The notes beneath the pieces are model-generated. The model was not told where the DNA came from. It saw only the letters and a list, made by a program, of their open reading frames with translations, and searched no databases. Made by a program: the position numbers and the translations under genes. This document shows, one piece after another, positions 56,701 through 64,000 of a DNA stretch of 64,000 nucleotides (positions are counted from its first letter, which is position 1; each line of letters starts with the position of its first letter). The stretch is from Leuconostoc inhae (GTDB taxonomy: Bacteria > Bacillota > Bacilli > Lactobacillales > Lactobacillaceae). The stretch spans positions 1-64,000 of the forward strand of contig NZ_BPKW01000011.1 of the NCBI RefSeq assembly GCF_019656015.1, given 5' to 3'.

Positions 56701-56834
56701 TTGATTATCTCCAGTCTAGAATAGATTGTTATAAGCTTATAACTAACATATTTCTTAGTGCCAATTTTTGCAATAGAAAGGTGTTTCTAATCGCTTTGAA
56801 GGTGCAACATAGCAATCGTATGATCATGACCAAA

Positions 56835-57788
56835 TTAAATATACAGTGAAATAACACGTGAACCATCTGGTTTGTAACCGTGTTTTTTTTCTTCTTGCCT
56901 TTTGATATGGTGTGCTAATTGTTGTTCTAAATCGGACGCCTTTTTGTTGTAGCCTAATGAATGATATATGTTTATTGCTGTGCGAGCGCGCTGCTTACCT
57001 TTTTCAATGTGGCCTGCTTCAATGGCATACCAGCCTTTATTAAACATTAATGTGATTTTTTCAGTCACATCTATATGATCTATTAAATAGGTGTCCGCCA
57101 TGTCTAGTAATTGATGAGCAGCTGAAAGATCCTCGTATACAAGTGTTGAAAAAGATGTCCAAATGACGTTCATTAAGTGGGCTTGAATGTTTAACAATGA
57201 ATTTTCGTATGAACGGACACGTTTGATGGCTACTTTTGTTAATAAATATAAGACATCAACTGGTAGCATAAATGAAAATAAGGTGAATAGTTGCAGTTCA
57301 TAGATGCCCCAGATGTCAACACTAAGTAAATAATTTTGTATAGGTTTAGCTTGTGCCGATAGCTGACTATCGGGCCATTGTTTAACGTCGTGAGTTAGTA
57401 ATAATGCTAAGCCATCCGCTAAGATCATCAAAAATTGAGAGGCCTGATTGTCCAAATCATTGTTTCGATCTTTTTCGACGGTGTCATGAAAATGCGCTAA
57501 TGACTGTAGCGTTAGCGGTTGATCATTGATGAGATGGATGCGACGTGTCAAATAAGTATCTTGATTTTCTTGAAGTAGAAATTCAAATTCAGCTTGGCTG
57601 ACATGCATTTTTTCCAATAGTTTAAAAAAGCGTGAAACGGACATATTCGTTTCATGTTTTTCAAATTTGCCTATGAATGAAGCAGAAGCATTCTGGTCAG
57701 CCAATGCTGTGAGGGTCAATTTTTTTGATGTTCGTAGGTGATGAAAAGTTTCTTCAATTGTCATTTTGTATTTACGCTTATCTGTCAT
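56835..57788 (-). CDS. Rgg/GadR/MutR family regulator
   Basis: A 317-residue protein with an N-terminal XRE-type HTH (KKLTLTALADQNASASFIGK, FEKHETNMSVSRFFKLLEKM) and a C-terminal helical repeat domain like Rgg. An internal ATG eight codons later is possible as start. Rgg regulators often respond to short peptides. It is divergent from an MFS gene that is cut by an IS element; no peptide gene was recognised beside it. Confidence 0.85.
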   Translation of the reverse strand: MTDKRKYKMTIEETFHHLRTSKKLTLTALADQNASASFIGKFEKHETNMSVSRFFKLLEKMHVSQAEFEFLLQENQDTYLTRRIHLINDQPLTLQSLAHFHDTVEKDRNNDLDNQASQFLMILADGLALLLTHDVKQWPDSQLSAQAKPIQNYLLSVDIWGIYELQLFTLFSFMLPVDVLYLLTKVAIKRVRSYENSLLNIQAHLMNVIWTSFSTLVYEDLSAAHQLLDMADTYLIDHIDVTEKITLMFNKGWYAIEAGHIEKGKQRARTAINIYHSLGYNKKASDLEQQLAHHIKRQEEKKHGYKPDGSRVISLYI

Positions 57789-57863
57789 ATATGCCGGTTA
57801 TTGAGAGTTATTCAATTATATCACTTAAACTAAGGAGATATAAGAAAACAGAGGAACTCAATC

Positions 57864-58745
57864 ATGTTACTATTACGAACGAATAAGCTATTACGTCGTC
57901 TCACACTGTCCCAATTTATTGAATTACTTGGGGCAGCATTTTTTAATATCGCATTGCTTGTTTATGCGTCACAAACAAGTCATGCTAAACTGGCAACCAC
58001 TGTTGTTGTCATCGCTAATACCTTACCGACTATTTTACAAATTGGGTTAGGATATATTGCTGATAAAGCACATGACAAGTTACGATTAATGATTGTAACG
58101 CGCATTATGCAAGCCATATTGTACGGTATTTTAACAATCTTATTTGGGTTAACAACTAATGACTGGTTACTGTTTTCGTTTATCATTTTTATCAATGTCA
58201 CCAGCGATTTACTAAGTGGCCTGACGTCATTGGCGGCGCTGCCCATTATAAAACATATTGTACCGTCACAAGATTTACTCGCTGCGCGTTCGTTGCAAGT
58301 TTCCGTCATGTCTTTGGTTAATGTGATTGGTCAGGTCATTGGTGTCACCTTGTTAACATTTTTAGATAATAATTTTTTGTACTTTTCGTTAATTAACGTG
58401 TTATTGTTTTTAATGAGTGGTATTGTTTTGATTATTTCTCGTCGGCAGTTTAATCAAAAACTGAAGTTTACCAGCCACCAGAACGCGACTTCTAGGTTGC
58501 CAGAAGCGCGCTTTTGGCCATCTATGCAGATCAATAGACGCATTATTCAAACTAATAAAAAATTGTTGCACATTTTATTTTTATTTACCTTACTGAACTT
58601 ATTAGTAGGCTCTATTGATGGGCTCATCAGCTTAACATTATTACAATATCCTGGCATTTATATCAAAAATTATGGTTTTTCATTATCAATTGTTAACACG
58701 ATGTTAGCAATTGGTGAAGTGAACCCCAATAGTTGGACAGAATAG
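57864..58745 (+). pseudogene. MFS transporter gene truncated by an IS element
   Basis: The frame encodes the first ~283 residues of an MFS efflux protein with about seven helices (LLRRLTLSQFIELLGAAFFN, GYIADKAHDKLRLMIVTRIM). The remaining C-terminal half is absent: from 58715 the sequence is the IS end and the last residues (NPNSWTE) are from the IS. The other side of the IS does not continue the gene, so a deletion accompanied or followed insertion. Confidence 0.85.
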
Positions 58746-58747
58746 AA

Positions 58748-59670
58748 TTAACTAACAGACTCAGTGGTGAGTTGCCGATATTGAACTGGCGACAGGCCAT
58801 TGAGTTTTTGTTTGATACGATGATTGTTATAATAGTTGATAAAGTCATCGACGATGACTTTGAAATCATGAAATGATTCATACTGCTTGTTGTGCACGAT
58901 ATTGGCTTTCAAAATATGGAAAAAGCTTTCAATCGGTGCATTATCAATTGGCGTTGATTTGCGACTCATGCTTTGTGTCATCCCAAAATCTTTTAACGTG
59001 TTGATGAACATTGAGGTTTGATAATGAAAGCCTTGATCGCTATGAATCACAGCACCACGATATTTTGATAAGGATTTTAACGGCTTAATAACTAACGCCA
59101 TACTTGGTGTTGTGGCTAAGTGATACGATAAGACTTCGCCAGCGAACAAGTCCAAAAACGCCGTTAAATAAGCCTTACTATGATCACGTAAACGAATTTC
59201 CGTGACATCTGTAACAATCTTTTGATATGGTACTTCAGCCTCAAAATCACGCTTGATGATACGTTCGGCAATACGGCCAATCTCTTACCACGATAAGAAT
59301 TGTAACGCCGCTTACGCGTGTTATATGTGGTACTCAGTAGCGCGCCTTGACGCATAATGCGCAACACACGTTTATGATTCACCAAGTAGCCTTGATCGTG
59401 CAACAAGGTGGTCACACGCCGATACCCATATTCAGTTTGAAATTGTGGTGACTTGATTTGACGGATCACGTCAGCTATTTTGTTATCTGATGACGTATTG
59501 ACGGGATGAGCTTCCAAATAATAATACGTACTACGTTTCAAACCAATTAGTGCCAATAAGTCATTCAACTTAAAGTATTTAGTCCGCCTTAGTGATGTTA
59601 CTGCCGTTTGTTTTTCTCGGTTCGTTGATTCACTAAGGCTTTTAATTTTTTGTACGCGTTGCCCTACCAC
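58748..59670 (-). pseudogene. IS3-family transposase orfB, frameshifted
   Basis: Two frames make up orfB: the N-terminal HTH part (59164-59670; SLRRTKYFKLNDLLALIGLK) and the C-terminal DDE part (58748-59155; VIHSDQGFHYQ, NAPIESFFHILK). At about 59281-59285 an additional AG (AGAG instead of AG) shifts the frame after RYNSYRGK; without it the sequence continues with IGRIAERIIKRDF to the first catalytic aspartate (VTDVTEI). The enzyme is inactive. Confidence 0.85.
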
Positions 59671-60136
59671 AGTAAAATTGCCACTTTCATCTTGAGTTGA
59701 TAGTTTTCTTCTTTCAAATTAACGAGCTCTTGTTGTTCTGGTGTGAGTGGATGAATGCGTTTGCGCCCCATAGTCGGTTGTCTGCCTTTCGGTTTAGGTT
59801 TTAACCCATTGTCGTGCCTACTTGGTACCCGAATTTGCGGTACGTACTCAACCAATTAGCAATCGTTGTACTTGGAAAGATGGAAAAATGGCGTGCCGCC
59901 TCAGAGAGGGAATGAGTTTTAAGGTAATTAAGTACGGTTATTTTGAATTCCGGTGAATAAGTTTTGTTGTTTTTAGAACCGATTGAACCTGTTATCAGAT
60001 ACTCATCGCGCCATTGTGCAAGTAACGCAGGTGATGATATATTGTACTTTTTAGCTAAAGCAGGTGTTCCCATAGTCCCACCAGACAGCCATTTCTTAAC
60101 TACCATTAGTTTAAATTTATTTGAATATTTTGACAT
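59664..60136 (-). pseudogene. IS3-family orfA, frameshifted
   Basis: The HTH protein starts at 60136 (MSKYSNKFKLMVVKKWLSGG). The frame ends after YRKFGYQVGTTMG, while the rest (GLKPKPKGRQPTMGRKRIHP, LVNLKEENYQLKMKVAILLW) continues in another phase to 59664. A few codons at the orfA-orfB junction also seem to be deleted. Confidence 0.8.
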
Positions 60137-60223
60137 AAGAAAACCCAATAACTTTCTGAACAGATTTTTTATTCTGTCCAAGTTATTGGGTTCACTTCAG
60201 AACTAAACCTGTGCTCCTATACT

Positions 60224-60341
60224 ATATTATCTCGGATTACGCTCTAAAAGAAAGTGGTCCGGAATTTCAGTATAAGAGCACAATGCTCCTATACGGGAAT
60301 TTCGGACCACTTTTTTTCTAGGGCAGAATTCGAGATAAAGT
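60224..60341. repeat. Long imperfect palindrome, MITE-like
   Basis: About 118 bp that fold back on themselves: the outer arms TTATCTCG/CGAGATAA, the middle AAAGTGGTCCG/CGGACCACTTT and the inner GTATA/TATAC are in register with a loop around GAGCACAATGCTC. Seven T follow the AAAGTGGTCCG arm. It may be a miniature element that also acts as terminator. Confidence 0.6.
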
Positions 60342-60397
60342 ATGAAATTTTACTATTTTAATGCTTTTACGATATTCGAGTCATAGTTCACCGTATC

Positions 60398-60441
60398 AAA
60401 AAATGGGTATTTACCAAATTACTGATAAATACCCATTTTTT
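60398..60441 (-). terminator. Terminator of the nucleoside operon
   Basis: A 16-bp stem (60398-60413 with 60426-60441) with a 12-base loop and TTTTTT on the minus strand. Confidence 0.85.
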
Positions 60442-60445
60442 TAAT

Positions 60446-61405
60446 TTAAGCTTTTAATACAGCAGTCATAAAGTCCATAAAATCACGGACAAAACGTTTA
60501 GCGTTAACGCCAACAGCAACATTTGTTGTTGTTGGTTCGAGTAATCGTTCTCGGTCACCGATTGTGCGGCCATAATCCTGTGTATCTTTATCATAAGTGA
60601 CACGCATATTCAGAGGAATTGTCACGACATAACTTGGATCAATGGCTACAGCAACGGCCAACGGATCATGCAAAGCGGCACCACGATGATCGATGTCTAA
60701 CCGATCATAGGCTTCAATATAGAAGTCCATTAAATCAGCATAAGCAGTACCGGATTTTGTGCCTAAATCACGCCATTGTTGTGTATCTTTTTTGGTTAAT
60801 AAGGTACGTAGCGTGACGTCTAGGCCGACCATCGTTAAATTTTCTTGCGTTGTGAAAACTTTGTCTGCGGCTTCTGGATCTTGACTAATGTTTGCCTCAG
60901 TAAAGGGCGTCACATTACCAGGGACTGTGAGCGCACCGCCCATTAATGTTGTATTACCAATCAAGTGGGCAATTTCTGGATCGATTTCTAGTGCCTTGGC
61001 CATATTTGTTAGCGGACCAGTTGGGACATACACTAATTCATCTTGATATTGATGTGCCATATCAATTAAAAATTGCACACCGCTAGTGGTTTCAATTTGA
61101 CGCGTTGCAACGTCTAATGATAGATTGCCAACACCGTTATCTCCGTGAATAGCTTGAGATATTGGCATCACATCAAAATGATCAGTGGTTGATGAATGGG
61201 ATTCCCCTAAATAGACAGGGACATCATTTTCACCTAGTAACTGTAATAAATTAAGTGTGTTTTGAGCAGACGTTTCGACAAGTGTGTTGCCATATGAGGC
61301 AATGACACCGATGAGGTCAACGCGAGGGTCACATATTGCCAACGCCAATGCCAGTGCATCATCAACACCAGTATCTAAATCTAAAATCATTTTTGTGGAT
61401 GCCAT
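60446..61405 (-). CDS. Nucleoside hydrolase (inosine-uridine preferring family)
   Basis: A 319-residue enzyme. The calcium-binding DxDxGxDD motif is LDLDTGVDDALALA at residues 8-21; the second site is in VPTGPLTNMAKAL. It splits ribonucleosides to base and ribose. The ATG at 61405 has AAGGAGC upstream; a further in-frame ATG lies before that site. It is the last gene of a transporter-hydrolase-hydrolase unit. Confidence 0.9.
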   Translation of the reverse strand: MASTKMILDLDTGVDDALALALAICDPRVDLIGVIASYGNTLVETSAQNTLNLLQLLGENDVPVYLGESHSSTTDHFDVMPISQAIHGDNGVGNLSLDVATRQIETTSGVQFLIDMAHQYQDELVYVPTGPLTNMAKALEIDPEIAHLIGNTTLMGGALTVPGNVTPFTEANISQDPEAADKVFTTQENLTMVGLDVTLRTLLTKKDTQQWRDLGTKSGTAYADLMDFYIEAYDRLDIDHRGAALHDPLAVAVAIDPSYVVTIPLNMRVTYDKDTQDYGRTIGDRERLLEPTTTNVAVGVNAKRFVRDFMDFMTAVLKA

Positions 61406-61406
61406 C

Positions 61407-62339
61407 TTAAAACGCTCCTTCACAATAATGGTTCATTGTTGGTATTTGTGCAAGGAACCATTTTTCAAATGCTTGCGCATCAATGTCAACGGCAACTTTT
61501 GCATTGATTTTGCCATTAGACCAACGATTTTGTGTGTCTGCAATTGTTGCACCAGATGCTGGACCGTCAGTGATAACATCAACCCAGTAATCTTTTGTCG
61601 TGTAAAATTCTGGGAGAAGCAAATAGCATATAGTATTGACATCGTGCATAGGTTTACCACCTGGTTCGCTATCACCATAAGCCGTCATTAATTTATGCAA
61701 CATATTGCCTGCTTCGCCGAGATCAGCAACGGCGTCAATAGTTTCTAGAGACAATAGTGCTTTTAGTGTGACATCAAGACCAATCATGACAATTGGCACA
61801 CCACTTTTAAAGACAACATCAGCAGCATCAGGATCGGTAAAAAGGTTAAATTCCGCTACTGATGAGACATTGCCACCAGATAATGAGCCACCCATCAAAA
61901 CAAATTCTTTGATTTGGCTGATTACTTCTGGGTGATTTTGAATTAATAAGGCAATATTCGTATAAGAACCAGTAGCAACAATTGTCATTGGTTCAGGTGC
62001 TTCTGACAATACTTTGGCCATGGCACTAACTGCATCAGTGGTTAAAGCTTGTGTTGTAATAGTTGGGAACTCATAGCCAGGCATGCCTGATGCACCATGA
62101 ATATATGACGCATCAACGAATGCTTTTTTTAATGGGGCAGCGGCGCCACGTGCTACAGGGACTTGTGTTTGGTTAAAAAATGTTGTGAGTTTTAAAAGAT
62201 TAGTTGTTGTTTTATCAACAGAAACATTACCAGCAACACTTGTGAGTAATTTAATATCAAGTTCTGGGTTAGTTAGTGCAATTGATAAAGCAACTGCATC
62301 ATCAATGCCTGGATCCATATCTAAAATAATAGGTGTCAT
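61407..62339 (-). CDS. Nucleoside hydrolase (inosine-uridine preferring family)
   Basis: A 310-residue paralogue of the next gene, with ILDMDPGIDDAVALSIAL at the N-terminus and VATGSYTNIALLI in the middle. The ATG at 62339 has AGAAAGG 7 bases upstream. The stop lies in the ribosome binding region of the second hydrolase. Two hydrolases may divide purine and pyrimidine nucleosides. Confidence 0.9.
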   Translation of the reverse strand: MTPIILDMDPGIDDAVALSIALTNPELDIKLLTSVAGNVSVDKTTTNLLKLTTFFNQTQVPVARGAAAPLKKAFVDASYIHGASGMPGYEFPTITTQALTTDAVSAMAKVLSEAPEPMTIVATGSYTNIALLIQNHPEVISQIKEFVLMGGSLSGGNVSSVAEFNLFTDPDAADVVFKSGVPIVMIGLDVTLKALLSLETIDAVADLGEAGNMLHKLMTAYGDSEPGGKPMHDVNTICYLLLPEFYTTKDYWVDVITDGPASGATIADTQNRWSNGKINAKVAVDIDAQAFEKWFLAQIPTMNHYCEGAF

Positions 62340-62367
62340 TTTCATACCTTTCTAACTTACTTTATGC

Positions 62368-63591
62368 TTACCACACGAATAATCCGGCAGTTGCTGCTGA
62401 CAATAATGACACTAGAATACCTGACAACAACATGTAGGGTACACGTGAACTAATGTAATCATTCTTTTCTTTGTTAACCAATCCTTTGAAAGCACCAATA
62501 ATCATACCAATGGTACCGAAGTTGGCAAAACTTGTTAAGAAGACAGTTAAGACAATACGTGCATGTTCGTTTGCAAAGAGGCCTTTACCAGCCATGATTG
62601 ACTTTGATACTTCACCCATGACCACGAATTCGTTGGTCACTAATTTTGTACCCATGAATTGTGCCAGTTGGAACGCATCGTGTACGTTGAAACCAAGCAA
62701 CCAAGCAAATGGGAACATAATAACACCAAATATATTTTCAAGTGTTAACCAGTGTAAGCCAGTGAGGCTAAAGAGTTGGTTGATCAGGGCTGCCAAAGAA
62801 ACAAAGGCAATAACAGTTGCAGTGATAATCAAAATCAACTTACCAGCACCTAAGATTGAGTCACCCAAGAATGAGAAGAAAGGTTCTTTTTTAGCACCTT
62901 TTTCATTAATGTTAACAATAATATCATCTTCTGGAGAAACTTTGTTAGGGTTTAAGATTGAAGTAACAACAATGGCACCTAAAATGTTAAGTGGGATAGC
63001 TGTTAAAACATATTTTCCTGGGACCATTTGAGTATAGGCACCAATAATGGCTGAAGTGACGCAGCTCATTGACATCATAGCCAATGTGAAGTTACGGCTT
63101 GCTGACATGTGATCTAGTTGTGATTTAGACACAGCTAAGACTTCAGTATTACCAAGAAACATCATTTCAATTGAGAAAAATGCTTCGAATTTTGGTTGTC
63201 CAGTGACAAAGGTCAGTGCTTTACCAATCCACTTGATTAACCAAGGTAAGACACCAATATAGGTTAAGATGTCAAATAATGGCACGACAAGTAAAATGGG
63301 AAGCAAGGCAGATGTCACGAAATTAGGGCCGCCGTTGTTTGATGTTAACCACTCAGGTAAAGCAAAGGCAATACCTTGTGATGCGACAGAAACTAACCAG
63401 TTAAAGCCATCAGCAGCACCTTGAACCGCAACTTGTCCGGCCTTGAACTGTGTGAAAAACCAGGCCAATGCCAATTCAATGGCTAGGACGATACCAACCG
63501 ATCGCCATTGGATTTGCTTCCTATCTCGTGAAAACAAAACAGCGATGGCAATGAAAACAAATATGCCAAGTACGTTAGCGAATAAAAACAT
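62368..63591 (-). CDS. Concentrative nucleoside transporter (NupC/CNT family)
   Basis: A 407-residue membrane protein of the CNT family: KFEAFFSIEMMFLGNTEVLA, MSCVTSAIIGAYTQMVPGKY and ANFGTIGMIIGAFKGL match the conserved substrate and cation sites. AGAGGA lies before the ATG. It imports nucleosides for the two hydrolases that follow. The promoter region has two LacI-type operators. Confidence 0.92.
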   Translation of the reverse strand: MFLFANVLGIFVFIAIAVLFSRDRKQIQWRSVGIVLAIELALAWFFTQFKAGQVAVQGAADGFNWLVSVASQGIAFALPEWLTSNNGGPNFVTSALLPILLVVPLFDILTYIGVLPWLIKWIGKALTFVTGQPKFEAFFSIEMMFLGNTEVLAVSKSQLDHMSASRNFTLAMMSMSCVTSAIIGAYTQMVPGKYVLTAIPLNILGAIVVTSILNPNKVSPEDDIIVNINEKGAKKEPFFSFLGDSILGAGKLILIITATVIAFVSLAALINQLFSLTGLHWLTLENIFGVIMFPFAWLLGFNVHDAFQLAQFMGTKLVTNEFVVMGEVSKSIMAGKGLFANEHARIVLTVFLTSFANFGTIGMIIGAFKGLVNKEKNDYISSRVPYMLLSGILVSLLSAATAGLFVW

Positions 63592-63625
63592 AATGTATTC
63601 CTCTCTTTAACAAAAAATAAATTAA

Positions 63626-63639
63626 GTAAAGCGTTTAAC
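63626..63639. promoter_or_regulatory. LacI-type operator 1
   Basis: GTAAAGCGTTTAAC is a 14-bp dyad with the central CG of LacI-family sites. It lies in the leader of the transporter gene, downstream of a TACACT hexamer (63654-63649) that could be its -10. Confidence 0.65.
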
Positions 63640-63671
63640 CAAAGGCCAGTGTAACATAATTTATTTAAAAA

Positions 63672-63685
63672 TGGAAGCGCTTTCA
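63672..63685. promoter_or_regulatory. LacI-type operator 2 or cre site
   Basis: TGGAAGCGCTTTCA fits the cre consensus in all but one position and is also a LacI-family dyad. It lies between the two divergent genes near the -35 position of the transporter promoter. CcpA or the neighbouring LacI protein may bind. Confidence 0.7.
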
Positions 63686-63746
63686 GTCAATTTTTAAGGT
63701 ACAATAGATATATTAAAGTATACCATTACGATAAAGGATAGAGTTT

Positions 63747-64000
63747 ATGCGTAAAACTTCAATTAAAGATGTTGCAAAAAAAGCAGATGTTTCTATTGCA
63801 GCCGTTTCTCAAATTTTAAATAATAAAGGGCAACGGTTTTCAGATCATACAATAGAAAAAGTATTGCAAGCACGTGATGACCTTGGATATGTGCCTAACA
63901 GTGCGGCCCGGAACTTAAAAGGGGCACATAATCGTTTAATTGGTATTATTGTACCATCTTTTCGTATGCCATTTTTCGCAGATATTATACAAAGTATGCA
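63747..64000 (+). CDS. LacI family transcriptional regulator (partial, runs off the window)
   Basis: The first 84 residues are visible: HTH and hinge (MRKTSIKDVAKKADVSIAAV, SQILNNKGQRFSDHTIEKVL, GYVPNSAARNLKGAHN), then the start of the ligand domain (LIGIIVPSFRMPFFADIIQS). It is divergent from the nucleoside operon and is its likely repressor, with a ligand such as a nucleoside or ribose. Confidence 0.88.
   Translation, partial: MRKTSIKDVAKKADVSIAAVSQILNNKGQRFSDHTIEKVLQARDDLGYVPNSAARNLKGAHNRLIGIIVPSFRMPFFADIIQSM

Larger units (their letters stand above)
58715..60199 (-). mobile_element. Decayed IS3-family (IS150-like) insertion sequence
   Basis: About 1485 bp with imperfect terminal inverted repeats: TGAAGTGAACCCC at the left and TGAAGTGAACCC at the right, continuing to TTGGACAGAAT in both. 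It holds orfA and orfB on the minus strand, both broken by frame changes. No target duplication can be seen, which agrees with a flanking deletion. Confidence 0.88.

Overview
The window is a chromosomal origin region of a low-GC, Gram-positive lactic acid bacterium. The order rpmH-rnpA-yidC / dnaA-dnaN-yaaA-recF-gyrB-gyrA, the many AT-rich small regulators, the cell-wall-anchoring accessory Sec proteins (Asp1-3) and a menaquinone pair point to the Lactobacillales; I favour the Leuconostoc/Weissella group, but the genus is an inference from gene style and not a proof.

Left arm (1-16 kb, nearly all on the minus strand): an aminotransferase plus omega-amidase pair (keto-acid/methionine salvage type), menB facing a hotdog thioesterase (menaquinone), asp3-asp2-asp1 of the accessory Sec system without secA2/secY2, two GNAT acetyltransferases, a TetR regulator, xpt and corA, a membrane-fused glycerophosphodiesterase, then yidC-rnpA-rpmH, a YebC-family protein and an RluE-type pseudouridine synthase. 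The core origin (16.1-25.7 kb) holds a DnaA-box cluster upstream of dnaA, a second box pair followed by DnaA-trios between dnaA and dnaN, and the plus-strand dnaA, dnaN, yaaA, recF, gyrB, gyrA. Three perfect and two one-mismatch parS (ParB) sites lie at about 9.1, 20.9, 25.5, 40.3 and 53.0 kb around the origin.

Right arm: a PadR-controlled envelope-stress operon (PadR, HAAS/toastrack protein, small protein, PspC) at 25.8-28.1 kb; then an accessory region (28-50 kb) built around an EamA-type transporter whose 3' end recurs twice further on (33.1 and 34.8 kb), enclosing a cargo of a frameshifted class V cysteine desulfurase, a histidine-triad protein and a second drug/metabolite transporter, a small peptide/helical-protein pair, and a probable type I toxin-antitoxin locus with a truncated second copy at 48.5 kb. 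It continues with a NatAB-like ABC exporter, a YknWXYZ/MacAB-like exporter, DinJ/MazF-like and RelBE-like toxin-antitoxin pairs, a fumarate-reductase-like flavoprotein, an HxlR/nitronate-monooxygenase pair, and a large peptidoglycan-binding/DUF1906 protein without a signal peptide. The last part (50-64 kb) has an amino-acid permease with a LysR regulator, a TetR/short-chain dehydrogenase pair with a clear operator, a flavodoxin, an Rgg regulator facing an MFS gene cut by a decayed IS3-family element, and a nucleoside uptake/hydrolysis operon facing a LacI regulator that runs off the end.

Recurring style: intrinsic terminators often overlap stop codons, and several promoters sit inside the palindromic operator of the regulator they control (PadR, RelB, TetR). 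No rRNA, tRNA or CRISPR array was seen.
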